64,000 bases of DNA from Coenobita brevimanus (GCA_032717465.1 JAVRFU010000129.1:168402-232401); one strand, 5' to 3'. Positions 1-10,874 are shown, numbered from the stretch's first letter. Program-made: numbers and translations. Notes: a model not told the origin generated them from the sequence alone.

Positions 1-384
1 GAAAAATGTGAAATTCTGATAGAAGCGACATCCGGACTTCCCCCTGCTAACCCAGACTTTTTCCAATGTATCAGACATTAGTCCAGATCACACCATTGGT
101 TTATAAACTGTTTTGACAACCACTGCGGTACTGTACTGTGTTATACCTTCACTACAGTAATCAAATGGTATAACATGTATAATAATACTGTACTGTACAC
201 TGATAAAGATGTCTTTTATTTTCCTTAGTGTGGTGAACATGGCTGAAGTGGTCAGGCAGTACGGACTGCTTCTGGCTTTATCAGATTTTTTCTGATAAAT
301 AGGAATTTAGTCCAGTAGCTCCACGATTCCGATAAAAGCTAATTCCGGTCCCATGAAGTCCGTTATATCAAAGTTTTGCTGTAC
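1..384. other. Unassigned non-coding sequence
   Basis: No open frame, splice pair or recognisable repeat was found here. The sequence is AT-rich and ordinary intergenic or intronic in look. Confidence 0.4.
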
Positions 385-1200
385 ATGCTATTGCCATTAT
401 ATAGATATAAATAAAAAAAGTGAATGTTGGAAAATAATATCTACCAGTCACTGTAAAGGGTAATTCAACATACTTGCCATTCTATTAAACAGAACATTCA
501 GTCTGACTTAAGGTTTTACAGTGGAAAATATTCATGAAATACATAAACCATCTCTCTTCAGCTGCTGCGTCTGGCCTTTAACTAAACAGTATATTTAGGT
601 GAAGTAAATATGGAGGCTAAGGGACTGACAAGAGATCAAGCTGGCTGGATGAATTTTGTGCGGAGAAGCACATGACCAGGGATCTGGAACCCCTTTTAAA
701 GTGGCAGCGTCCGGACTGACTCTATCGGATAAGTACACGTGAAGCTACAGAACGTGGTGAAATTTTTTGGCCTATCAGATGAAGCTGGGATTCTGTAAAC
801 TTGAATGGTGAGTGAATGGAAGTGTGTCCCTTTGAACTGGGCAGACTCTGGCTGTCTGGATGCTGCTACTCCTCACCCCACCCTAGGATGAAATATGGAA
901 GAATAAAGAAGGTAATAACTTATACCATTATTTAGCAAATGAAAGTATTAAAATAATAAATCAAAAAATATATAATAAAACAGGTATTGATGCTGATGAA
1001 TTAAAATGTGATGAACAGACATAAATGCTGCATCACAATGGGCATGACCTCAGTGGTAGATGTTATACAACTCATGAAACAAGTCTTCACATTTCAGAGT
1101 ACTGAATGGTGGATAAATAAATGTGAAGGCCAATAACCCATGCACCTGACTGATTTTTATTCCTACTTGACCATTTTCTTACTTAATTTCACTATGCTAC
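385..1200. repeat. Dispersed duplicated segment, left copy
   Basis: Bases 385-605 and 898-1200 align by eye, in the same order and orientation, with 58325-58880 (for example the shared ATGCTATTGCCATTATATAG and the later run around AACCCA..CACCTGACTGAT). Identity looks moderate, perhaps 80-85 percent. The left copy is interrupted at 614-890 by a LINE-C fragment that the right copy lacks. No coding capacity is visible, so it may be an old unclassified transposon or a segmental duplication. Confidence 0.65.
614..890 (+). mobile_element. LINE-C 3' end, 5'-truncated, with target duplication
   Basis: This matches the 3' end of the RTE-like LINE at 32.3-34.6 kb: the CTATCGGATA..GTGAAGCTACAGAACG stretch and the final CCTCACCC..CCCTAGG stretch are shared. 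It is flanked by an 8-bp direct repeat AAATATGG (606-613 and 891-898), and the paralogous segment at 58.5 kb shows the empty site. It carries no catalytic domain. Confidence 0.8.
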
Positions 1201-1464
1201 CCACATGCCTGTGATGGAGAATAGGGATGGGATGACGATTATACGTTAGGTGAATTTCCCCATACACAAAACTTCCTTTGGATGATTTAGAGAATGTACA
1301 AAGCAGTTTGCCACATTTATGTAAATGAATATGCTGAAAATATACCAGTAATCATAACATCAATAGACAAAAACTATAGGAAAACTACAGGATGCATCTG
1401 TTAACCTAGAACCATAAGACTGTGCAAACCAGACAATGAAAAACTACATCTTAAAACTCTTACC

Positions 1465-1530
1465 TTCTCCAGTCATATTTTCTGATGAGTCTCGTCGATG
1501 GCCATTAGGTCTGTTTGGTGGATAATTCTG
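1465..1530 (-). CDS. Possible small exon, unknown gene
   Basis: Read on the minus strand, an open stretch (NYPPNRPNGHRRDSSENMTG) runs into a strong donor, GTAAGAG. The nearest acceptors (..CATAG or ..GCAG near 1527-1532) are weak. A better acceptor at 1555-1557 would bring in an in-frame stop. It lies on the same strand as the candidate host-gene exons at 32-60 kb and could be a 3' exon, but this is weakly supported. Confidence 0.2.
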
Positions 1531-1611
1531 CTATGTATTCTCAGGTGTTGTTACCTGTGAGGTGGAGAAAGTAAAGGCATAATGAGATTCATAACATATC
1601 ATTTATAGAGG

Positions 1612-2202
1612 TTCCAACATGCTTGCATACATCGGCCTTGACCACCTAACGGCAGTTCTCCATGCTGCTTGATCTCTGGCAGCCTTCCTGTTCAGTCCCT
1701 TATCCCTGAGGTCACACTATGACCTCATCTCTGGTCTTTTTCAGTGTGCCTCTTGCAACCCTACCCTCGACATTCACTTTTCTTACTTTTTGCACCAAAC
1801 TGTCATTCTCCATCCCCTCCACAAGCCCTTATCATCTCAGTCTACCCCTCCTCATCACAACACCAATACATCTCTAGTCCCATCCTTCCTCTAAATACTT
1901 TAGTTGTAAACCTAGCCCCCCCATGCCTTGCATTCAAGGATGCACTACACATCCATCTAATCATTGTCAGTTCTATATGTTTGAGCCAAGAAATAAAGCA
2001 TCTTCTTCCTTTACTGCCCAGGTCTCACTACCATACAGCATTACATTCCTAACACATGCTGCCTACAAAGATCCCTTAGCATGGAAGGAGAGCCCTCTCA
2101 ATGTCAGGAGAGGCAACAGCTCCCTGAACTTCTTCAAACCACTCCTTACTCTGGCCAAAGAGATGCTACAGCCTCACCTCCAGTACATAACATGTCTCCC
2201 AA

Positions 2203-2203
<1 letters not shown>
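1612..2203 (-). mobile_element. LINE-A 3' fragment
   Basis: This is the C-terminal coding part and 3' end of LINE-A, the family seen at 19.9 and 43.4 kb. The signature of its 3' end on the plus strand is CCAACATGCTTGCAT..CGGCCTTG. It is 5'-truncated exactly at an (AAT)n microsatellite. All frames are broken. Confidence 0.8.
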
Positions 2204-2273
<70 letters not shown>

Positions 2274-2298
2274 TAATAATAATAATAATAATAATAAT
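2204..2298. repeat. (AAT)n microsatellite
   Basis: About 31 AAT units with two AAC interruptions sit at the 5' truncation point of the adjacent LINE-A fragment. The apparent poly-Ile frames here are artefacts. Confidence 0.95.
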
Positions 2299-2309
2299 AC
2301 AGTAATATT

Positions 2310-3014
2310 CTGGTCTTTTGTTTCTCAAAAGCACCAGTCCTTCCATAGGGAATTCTCTAGCTCTGGAAACATGTATACATTATTTTTACAGTTACAAGAA
2401 TTGTGACATCTCTCATATACAATACAAACTTCATCAGTAAAAAAAAAAAAAAAAGAGAGGAGGAAAAGAAAGGGGCAATAATTAAACCCTACAATCATGT
2501 CATAATACCTCTCTTCAGGACGTAGCATTTTTTAAAAAAGAAAGGCTTTTAGCTGTCTCTTAAAGGATTCAGCAGAAGAGAGTTGTCTCATGGACAATGG
2601 CAATCTATTATATAATCTAGGGGCTCTATACACAAAAGAACGATCAGAGAAAGATGACTGGTGGATGGCTCCTGACTCGTCAAGACGCAAGGAATCATCT
2701 TCACTGCATAACATCACACCTGGGCGTGTCGATGGGAGTTTAAACAATTCAGCAAGATACTTCGGTTCACCAAACTTAAGAACCTTGAATGTAATATGGC
2801 ACAGTTTAAATTCAGTTCTAGCCTTTACTGGTAACCAATGCAACTCATTTAGGAACAGAGTAGTTGAGGTTCTCGGGGGGAGACCAAACATAAGCCGTGC
2901 CACCCTGTTCAACACAGACTGAACTTTTGTTAGTATATTATTTGGAAGACCAACCCACAGTGAATTACAATAATCAACACGAGACAAGACCACTGCATGG
3001 ACCAATGTTAAGAG
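2310..3014 (-). pseudogene. LINE-G reverse transcriptase C-terminus, 5'-truncated
   Basis: The minus-strand frame 3005-2532 (about 157 residues) carries the post-catalytic part of a CR1/L2-like non-LTR retrotransposon polymerase: SRVDYCNSLWVGLP, then LNRVARLMFGLPPR, then ELHWLPVKAR and a terminal RLYNRLPLSMR block. This region lies downstream of the RT catalytic motifs, so the copy has no RT core and no endonuclease. About 220 bp of 3' UTR follow (2531-2310). The 5' side stops exactly where the LTR at 3015 begins, which suggests the LTR element landed in this LINE. The clade is inferred from motif style only. Confidence 0.75.
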
Positions 3015-3709
3015 TGTTACGAATTCTACTGTCTAGAGGAAGAAAATTCTAATTGTAACATGGCCAAACAAGTAACCCGTAAAAAGTGAACGAATCATAT
3101 TAGGAATATAAAACTGAGCAAAAAGTTTGATATATATTACACATTATACAATCATTAAATGGTCTCACCAAGGTTAACACTGCCAAACAAGCTTGCAGGA
3201 ATAATGGGAGAAACTTCGCTTTTCTCTAATTCGTCAAAACCTAACTGGTTAAGCAGAACAGTAATACCCTAATACATAAATATTAAAAGGTAAGGTTAAG
3301 CCATTAACTTAGCTGTAAGGTGACCACATGAACTAGAGTAAACCTCTGGACCACTTGTACACAATCGAGGAAACAGAAAGCAGGAGCCGTTAGTCTCAGA
3401 GGCTGCTAACACCACACAGATCAGTCAAGGAGTGAGTCACAGACGAACAGCTCCCTCCCTCAACTCCATCAGTTACCCAAGGTTACCAATTGGTCTTTTA
3501 AGATGTTGCAAACTACTGTATTATATAAAATTTCAACCTTACTACAAAACATACTAAAGTTAATATAATTATAAACACAAAACTGGAGAATTACTAAATT
3601 CATAAACGAGTTCATAATGAATACTTATTACAGAAAAATTAAAACACAAAACAACTGAACCCTACCAAGCGCAGAGCTCACACAAAAATTAGTAAGCATG
3701 TCCATGACA
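3015..3709 (-). repeat. 3' LTR of the Gmr1-like element
   Basis: The 695-bp LTR starts TGTCATGGAC and ends CGAATTCGTAACA on the minus strand, giving TG..CA termini. Its left 60 bp on the plus strand (TGTTACGAATTCTACTGTCT..) recur at 10875-10934 with about one mismatch. The right boundary is set by the adjoining polypurine tract. Confidence 0.8.
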
Positions 3710-3722
3710 CCTTCCCTCTAAG
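3710..3722 (-). promoter_or_regulatory. Polypurine tract
   Basis: On the minus strand the sequence TTAGAGGGAAGG lies directly upstream of the TGTCATGG start of the 3' LTR. This is the expected position of the plus-strand primer for LTR-element reverse transcription. Confidence 0.6.
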
Positions 3723-3798
3723 ATAAAATTTACTGGTAAATTTTATCATAGTCCAGATGAACCTAGTACCTATGAATATAGCTTTACAGTTCAGTGTA

Positions 3799-4368
3799 TT
3801 AAACACGAGAAAGAGTATCAGCCAGGATATTCTCTTGCCCCTTGATATGCCTTATTTCTAAATTGTATGGCTGAATCAACAATGACCACTTCATTAGTCT
3901 CTGATTTCTGTTTTTCATTCTGTTTAGAAACTTCAGTGGATTATGATCGCTGTAAACAATCACTGGATACCTTGCATTACTTACATAAACATGAAATTTC
4001 TCTAAAGCTAGTATCAATGCCAAGAGCTCCTTTTCAATGGTAGCATAGTTTCTTTGATACTTCTTAAACTTGGTTGACATATAACGCACAGGATGCAAAA
4101 CTTCATCTTTTCCAAACTGAAGTAAAACAGCACCCGCTCCTGAATCACTGGCATCCACATGTAGACTGAAGGGTTTCTCAAAGTCTGGAGATCTCAGCAC
4201 TGGAGCAGTGGACAACAAGGCTTGGATGTTTTCAAATGATGTTTGACATTCAGCTGTCCACTTGAAAATCTTCTTTGAACTAGAGAGGTCAGTTAACGGA
4301 GCAGCAACCTGAGAAAAATTTGGACAAAATCTTCTATAATATCCAGCCATCCCCAGGAAACGTAACAA
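3799..4368 (-). pseudogene. RNase H region of Gmr1-like pol
   Basis: About 189 residues continue from the RT connection (LRFLGMAGYYRRFCPNF) into a Ty3-type RNase H. Visible acidic positions are FSLHVDASDSGAG, the IEKELLALI glutamate, VIVYSDHNPLKFL and the C-terminal ENILADTLSR. RNase H would degrade the RNA strand of the cDNA hybrid. This segment is intact in itself but is frameshifted relative to the upstream RT fragment near 4440. It ends about 90 bp before the polypurine tract, as expected for the last pol domain. Confidence 0.85.
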
Positions 4369-4409
4369 GGACTTGCGGTCGGAAGGTGGTGGAAAGTTCT
4401 GAATGGCAT

Positions 4410-4822
4410 CTATTTTAGCGTCGACTGGTTTAATATGACTTTCCCAACCACGTGACCCAGGAATACTACTGTAGCACGTCCAAACTCGCTCTTTGCAAGA
4501 TTTAGGGTAAGATCCGCCTCAGCCAGTCTAGTAAACAGTGCCCTGAGTCGTTCAATGTGTTCTTCCCAAGTAGATGAGACCACCACCAAATCATCCAGAT
4601 AAGCCTGCACTCCCTCCAGTCCTCTGATGACATTGTTTACCAAACGTTGGAAGGTGGCAGGTGCGTTCCTCAAGCCAAAACTCATGACCTTATACTAATA
4701 CAAGCCATCTGCCGTGATGAAGGCAGTGCAACTTGATAGTAGCCCTTCAATAAATCCAATTTAGTAACGAACTCTGCTTTTCCAATTCCATCAATCACAT
4801 CATCCAGACGGGGTAAAGGAAA
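4410..4822 (-). pseudogene. RT catalytic core of Gmr1-like pol, broken
   Basis: The minus strand encodes the central RT: TKLDLLKGYYQV (motif A aspartate, just after 4800), MSFGLRNAPATFQRL, and the catalytic box AYLDDLVVVSS. Between 4823 and 4685 there are in-frame stops and a short deletion between the motif A block and the DGLY..YKVMSFG block. A further frameshift near 4440 separates this part from the RNase H frame. The catalytic aspartates are present but no continuous polymerase can be read. Confidence 0.82.
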
Positions 4823-6291
4823 TTAATCTGGCAGAGTAACGGCATTCACGCGACGGTAGTCGGTGCACAGTCTCTTACTTCCATCTGGCTTTGGAACAAG
4901 GAAGCATGGCGAAGCCCACTCACTGTCGCTAGGTTCCGCCAGATCATGGGAAATCAAAAACGATACCTCCTCTTGAAGCTTCTTTCTCTGGGAAGGGTTG
5001 GCTCGGTAAGAGGCTTGCTTGATTGGCTTGGTGTGGTCCAGTAGGATGATGTCATGCATCACATCACGACATGGCCTAGGAACGTCACCGCAGATCCCTC
5101 TGAATTCCCTCATCAGATTCACCAGATCTGCTGACTGCCGAAGTGAGAGGTGCTGCAATTTAGGACCAAAATTAGACAAAAGCTCAATGTTACATAGCTT
5201 AAGGGGATCAGCTTCAAAGAATTCTGGATCTTCCACTCCCACTTCGTGCTGTACCATGATTTGTCCTCCTCCTCTACAGTAGTATGGCTTCAGTAAGTTT
5301 ATATGTACCCGACGTTCCTTTCTTCCACGATCAGGAGTCTCTATTACATAGTTCACAGAGTCAACCTTTTCTTTGACTCTGTATGGTCCAAAATACTTTG
5401 CCTGAAGAGCATTCTTAGCTAAAGGAAGAAAAGCCAGTACTAAATCACCGGGATTAAAGTTTCTTTCCACTGCTTTCCTGTCAAAAATCTCCTTCATGGT
5501 TTCCTGTGCACCCTTCAAATTTTCTCTGGCAAAATTTCTGATATGATTTAACCTTTCTCTGAACTTTTGTACATATTGTAAGAGAGGTACAGTGTTATCC
5601 TCTGATACCCAACTTTCTTTGACTAATTTGAGTGGTCCCCTAACCTCATGTCCATACACGAGCTCGAATGGGGCATAACCAAGAGATTCCTGCTTACTCT
5701 CTCTAATGGCAAACAGAAGCAGATGTATCCCTTCATCCCACTCTTTCCCTGCTTCCAGACAATACTTTCTCAGCATTTGCTTATAAGTCTGATGAAAACG
5801 CTCTAAAGCGCCCTGTGACTCAGGATGGTAAGCTGTAGCAAAGTACTGCTTAACAGACAACTCATGCATCACTTGTTGAAAGAGACCACTTGAAAAATTC
5901 GAGCCTTGGTCTGACTGAATGGATCTGGGTATACCATACTGAGTAAAGAATTTGGTCAGTCCCTTAACAATTAATTTAGCAGAAATTTTCCTCAAAGGAA
6001 TACATTCAGGATACCGAGTGGTAGCTCACATAATCGTAAAAATGTACTGGTTTCCACTCTTAGTTTTTGGCAATGGACCTACACAGTCAATTATAATATG
6101 ACTAAATGGCTCTCTCACAACCTCAATGGGCTTGAGAGGTGCTGGTGGAATAACACTGTTAGGCCTCCCTACCAGTTGGCAAGTGTGGCATGTCTGGCAA
6201 TATTCTGAGACGTCCCATTTCATCTTTGGCCAAAAGAAATGTCTCATTAACTTGCTACAAGTCTTACGAACTCCTAAGTGTCCACCTAGAC
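4823..6291 (-). pseudogene. Integrase followed directly by RT N-terminus
   Basis: The frame 5995-4823 (390 residues) reads integrase core, then a GPY/F-type module (KYFGPYRVKEKVDSVNYVIE), a linker, and then the start of RT (HDIILLDHTKPIKQ..FLVPKPDGSKRLCTDYR). Upstream, 6304-6026 holds the HHCC zinc module (GGHLGVRKTC..CQTCHTCQ) and the first core aspartate (IIDCVGPLP). The other core residues are IQSDQGSNF and SQGALERFH, so D-D-E is complete. A stop lies between 6026 and 5995. The hAT element interrupts the zinc module at 6292. The INT-then-RT order in one frame is direct evidence for a Gmr1-like element. Confidence 0.88.
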
Positions 6292-8659
6292 CAGAGGTGG
6301 CCAAACAGTCGATCGCGATCTACCAGTCGATCGCGGCCACTTGTTTGGTCGATCGCCGTTCCCCCATAAGACTTGGCATCAGCTGCTCAGCTCGCCAACA
6401 TGGCAACAGTGCGCAAGTTGTACGTGACACATTCCTGTCTCTTGACTCTTCCCTCGCATCAGTCATAAACGCGCGGTGTCAGTAGTGTTGGAGCATACAT
6501 ACAAACGGGACGTTACACAGTTGCACGAGTGTGGTGTATTAATTACTGTGATTATAATAAACTGAATTAATTGAACATGAGTGGAGCAAAAAGACCGAAA
6601 ACCTACCACTTTCATGAAGAGTGGGAGCATGATTTCTTTTTTACAATGTATAAAGACAAATGCATCTGTTTGATATGCCGTGCTAGCATTGCTCTGCCGA
6701 AGAAAGGAAATTTAGAGAGACATTTTTCAAGCCTACACAAGAAATATGATGTTGATTTTCCTCCTAAAACTGAGATAAGGAAAATTAAAGTGAGAGAATT
6801 GAAAGCTCAATTAGGAGCACAACAACATTTGTTTGCTAAACCTCTTTTACAGTCCCAAGCAGGAACTGAAGCATCCTTTCGTATTGCAAATGTGTTAGTG
6901 AAACACAAGAAACCTTTTCAAGATGGGGAAATGGTGAAGCAAGCTTTTCTTGAAGCTGGAAATGTTTTATTTGACAAATTAAAGAATAAAAGTGAAATCA
7001 TGCAAGCAATTAAGGACATGCCTCCATCTCGACAATCTGTGACGAGACGAGTGGAGGGAATGGGTGAAGACTTGGAAAACAAACTGAAAATGGACATAGA
7101 CAACTGTTGTTTTTTTTCCTTGCAATTCGATGAGTCGACTGATATAGTGGATACTTCTCAGCTAATTGTGTTCATAAGAATGGTTTTCTCTGATATGAGT
7201 CACAAGGAGGAGTTTTTAACTGTGATTCCTGTGAAAGGGACAACTAGAGGTGAGGACATTTACCAACATTTTTTTCATTTTGCCAAGAAAACAAGCCTTC
7301 CACTACAGAAACTAGTATCCAATGCAACCGACGGCGCCCCACCCATGGTTGGTAAGAACAATGGGTTTCTAGCACTCTGCCAAAAAAATGAAGATTTTCC
7401 TGATTTTTCAACAGTCCATTGTGTCATACATCAGAATGCACTGTGTGCTAAAGTTTTGAACATGGCAGATGTCATGAACATTGCCACCAAGATTAATTCC
7501 GTTCGAGCAAGGAGCTTAAGGAGACGACTCTTCCGAACTCAGCTGGAGGAAAATGAGGCTGAGTATGAAGACCTGCTATTGTACACTGATGTCAGGTGGC
7601 TTAGTCGGGGACAGTTCTTAGAAAGATTCCAGTCCTTGTTGCCTGAAGTGATTCAGTTCCTGGAATCAATTGGAGAAAGTACATATCCGCTGCATGAAGC
7701 ACTATGGTTGTTAAAATTAGCTTTCTTGACAGATTTAACAGCTCATTGTAATGCATTCAACCTTCAGCTTCAAGGTAAGGATAAAACCATTACTCAGTTA
7801 GTTAGTTCCGTAAATGCTTTCAAATCAAAGCTAAAATTTCTAAAATCTCAGCTAGGAAGAGGAAATTTGAAGAACTTCCCTAATTTACAAAAAGCTGTAG
7901 AAAGCCGTGATGAAAGCAACTGCACAGGCGATACATTTTGTACTGAAATACAGAATCTTTGGGGAGAACTAGAAAGAAGATTCCAGGATATTAAGCAGCT
8001 TGAACCTATCCTGGTTTTTATGTCACATCCATTTGCTGAAGTTGATATTGAAGGAATTTCTGCAATTATCTCCTCTTTGTTCAACATGAATGCATCAGAT
8101 TTGGAGGAAGAAATATTGAAGCTTCAATCTGATATTCCCTTGAAAGCAAGAGCTTCAGAGGAAAACTTCTGGAATCTACTCCATGAAGAACAGTACCCAG
8201 GATTGAGATCTATAGCTCTTCGGTTGACTGCATTTTTGGGTCAACTTATCTCTGCGAAGAAGCCTTCTCCCAAATGAAGATAATTAAATTAAGATACCGA
8301 AGCCGCCTAACCGATGAACATTTGAAATACTGCCTCCACTTGTGCCTCAGTAGTTATTAACCCTCCTTCAGTAAATTATCACAAGATATGCAGTGTCATG
8401 CATCAACTTCGCAATAAGGTTGGTGAAAGAGTCCTTTCATAGGTAGGATGAGGTAAAAACTTTGGTAAAATTTAGTATCAACTGATTCTTTTCTTTCTTA
8501 ATTTAGTTTGAACTGATTATTTTTTTTTAGTACTATGCTATTTGAAATTTTTTTCCCCAGTTGACGTAATAATATTATGTGATTATGTAATATGGTAGAT
8601 CGTAAAAGAGTTTCAGTCTTTAGAGTAGATCTCGGATTCTAAAAGTCTGGCCACCCCTG
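6292..8659 (+). mobile_element. hAT DNA transposon inside the Gmr1-like integrase
   Basis: Terminal inverted repeats are CAGAGGTGGCCAAAC on the left and CAGGGGTGGCCAGAC read inward from the right. The 8-bp target duplication ACCTAGAC is perfect (6284-6291 and 8660-8667), the size typical of hAT elements. The left subterminal region carries clustered TCGATCGCG repeats. The element is 2,368 bp and encodes one transposase. It lies opposite in orientation to the host retrotransposon and must be younger than it. Confidence 0.95.
6577..8359 (+). pseudogene. hAT transposase, GTF2IRD2/Charlie8-like, frameshifted
   Basis: I start at the ATG at 6577 (MSGAKRPKTYHFHEEW); the frame is also open a little upstream from a TTG. 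Residues about 10-50 look like a BED-type zinc finger (CLICRASIALPKKGNLERHF). The catalytic domain shows LQFDESTDIVDTSQL, the NATDGAPPM block, HCVIHQ and DVRWLSRG, all typical of hAT transposases related to GTF2IRD2. The frame shifts near 8236. The C-terminal dimerisation segment (CEEAFSQMKIIKLRYRSRL..) then runs in another frame to 8359. One lesion is visible, so the copy is probably inactive but fairly young. The transposase would bind and cut the element ends in the nucleus. Confidence 0.9.
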
Positions 8660-9271
8660 ACCTAGACCATCATGAGCTAAACCTATTAAATCCTGACGGT
8701 AGACAGTTGGAACTACAACTTGGTACAAAACGTAAGTCTGATCATTAGCAGGTACATCTGTTGGTCTATACTTTCTCATAAGTATGTTAGAACGAGTGAA
8801 GTAACAGGTACTTGAAGGGGAGTCTACCTCATCATATGACTGACGAAAATATTTAAGCAGGTCGGGATCTTCTTGTTGTGCTCTAATAAGCATTTCTTTA
8901 GTGATAGGTAAATTCTTTATCTCGTCACTGTCATTAATACTTGTTTGTTTAAACAAATTACTAAGGTCAAGTCCAAGATCATCTTCATTTTCTACAGCCT
9001 CACCCTCAGGAGAGGACTCACCTGTATATACTCTGTGTGTAGTCATACTTCTAGTTATGGCACAACTAGGAAAAAGATACGGGTTTTCATTTTCTAATTG
9101 TTCTGTTGGATTGTAACTACCGGGTACAAGGGTTACTACAGGATCAGGTACCAGAAAATCACCAGCTATGTCATTACCCAACAAAAATGTCATGCCATCA
9201 ACTGGAAGGGGAGAATCCTGAACTCCTACACTGATATATTGCTGCACAAGATCTGACTCTATATAAATTCA
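8660..9271 (-). pseudogene. Protease C-terminus to integrase N-terminus of Gmr1-like pol
   Basis: The frame reads from MTFLLGNDIAGD (the conserved glycine block after a retropepsin core) through a linker to TYVLYQVVVPTVYRQDLIGLAHDGL, the start of the integrase zinc module. The hAT insertion cuts it after this glycine-leucine. The duplicated target bases let the frame be followed across to 6291. An in-frame stop at 9269-9271 separates it from the protease active-site part. Confidence 0.8.
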
Positions 9272-9706
9272 TGCTAAAGGAACAGTGACAACTCCACCAA
9301 CACCCCTCAGAACCACGTGCTCACCAGTATAAGAGTTTTCCATAAATGGAACAGCACTCTTAACTACCACACTGTGTGATGCACCGGTATTCCTTAATAT
9401 CTGAACTGGGTAAGAAATTTCTAATGAGCTATCACTTGAAACTAATCCCTTAAACATGAATGGACCAAATGAGCCAGTCTTATCACTTGAGGAGGCTACG
9501 GCAGTAACATTTTCCTTCACTGTACTTAACACAAGGGAAGATTCTGATTTAGCTGCATTCTTTTTTGCCAGCTTTGGACAATTAGCAATGACATGTCCTG
9601 GTTGTTTGCAGTAATAACAAGCATTAACTGATCCTAATGCAGTTGGTTCTTTTCTTGATCCTGAACTCTTAGCATTCTTAGACAAATTGACTAGGCTTGC
9701 TAACAA
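9272..9706 (-). pseudogene. Zinc knuckle and protease active-site region
   Basis: A CCHC zinc knuckle (CYYCKQPGHVIANC, spacing CX2CX4HX4C) is followed about 70 residues later by a retropepsin-like active-site segment, QILRNTGASHSVV. The usual catalytic aspartate of the D-T-G triad is asparagine here, so the protease should be dead even apart from the stops. A frameshift near 9700-9706 separates this part from upstream gag. Confidence 0.78.
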
Positions 9707-10723
9707 GACTGAGATTCTTTAAGCTTATCACCCTGATCACTTGACTCCTCACAACCCCCCAGCCTCCTGCCAACTTGTCCATAGCGGTTCTGAGGTTTAA
9801 GCTTAGTACGATGTGTTAAGGCATAATTATCTGCTAATGTTGCAGCTTTACTCAAAGTGGTCACCTCACGTTCATCCAAGTACAGCCTGATGTCAGAAGC
9901 CACTGAACGTTTAAATTCTTCTAACAGGAATAGTTCTTTTAAGTCATCATAATTTTTTACATTTCTAGACCTAATCCATCGCTGAAATAACCTCTCTTTC
10001 TCTGCTGCAAACTCAACATACGTTTCTGACTCTGTCTTACTTAAGTTCCGAAAACCTTTGTCTATAAGCTTCCGGAACTAAATCGTAAGCTTTGAGCACT
10101 GCCTCCTTAACCTTGGTGTGATCTTTGCATGTTTCTTCTGAAAGGCTAATAAAAACAGTCTTTGCTTTTCCGACCAATACCGTCTGAACCAGAATTGACC
10201 AGTTCTCCTTTGGCCACTTTAAACTATTTGCAATCTTTTCAAATTGCAAAAAAAACTCTTCAAGATCACGCTCATCAAATGACGGAATTAACTTGGCATG
10301 CTTACTGACATCAAACTGAACCTGAATATTACCTTCCCTTTTTAATTCTAACTCTAGTTGTAACTTCTTAAGGTCATGCTCCCTTTGTTCTCTCTCATGT
10401 TCCCTCTGTCGCTGTGAAGCTTCCCTCTGTTTAGCAGCCTCAACCAATTCCAACTTCCTCAAAGTAATCAGTTCTGAAACATGGCTGCCACCTTCACCCA
10501 CAGGATTTGTATCACACAAAGTTAAAGCAGAACTAGGAAGTATATTGCTAGACACTAATGTTTGAATTACTATCCTTTTGAGTTCTTCTTTTCTTATTTT
10601 ACTGTCAAATGGTATTTCATAATAAGTAGCAAGCGAAACCCAATCACTTTTTTTCAAAACTACATCCTGTAATAATGGCAATGAAGGGTCAGCAACAAAT
10701 TCAGCTAAATCAAATACTGCCAT
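9700..10723 (-). pseudogene. Gag of the Gmr1-like element, SCAN-like C-terminus
   Basis: It starts at the ATG at 10723 (MAVFDLAEFVADPSLPL). A charged, coiled-coil-like stretch (about residues 95-135, rich in E, R, K and Q) is followed by KAYDLVPEAYRQRFSELK, which resembles the SCAN dimerisation domain. A one-base frameshift near 10045 ends this frame at 10037. The next frame continues with SETYVEFAAEKERLFQRW and LEEFKRSVASDIRLYLDE, again SCAN-like. The literature derives the vertebrate SCAN domain from Gmr1-like gag, which agrees with the pol order here. Gag would form the particle shell. Confidence 0.78.
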
Positions 10724-10854
10724 AATAACTTACAGAAATGCCAAAGTAAATCAAAACAATGAAAAGAAAGAGAAGACTCTTCAAACCACCATAACTCGGA
10801 ATTAAAACGTCTCCTGGCAAAACGAAGAAAAGCTTCACTCAAGGCTTCAGAATT

Positions 10855-10872
10855 ATCCCGGTCGGGCCCCCA
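10855..10872 (-). promoter_or_regulatory. Primer-binding site, tRNA-Pro type
   Basis: On the minus strand TGGGGGCCCGACCGGGAT lies two bases after the end of the 5' LTR. It differs at two of 18 positions from the proline-tRNA primer site familiar from gammaretroviruses. Its position fits the start of minus-strand cDNA synthesis. Confidence 0.7.
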
Positions 10873-10874
10873 TA

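Noticed and set aside
2206..2346. Poly-isoleucine frames
   Set aside because: Translation of (AAT)n.
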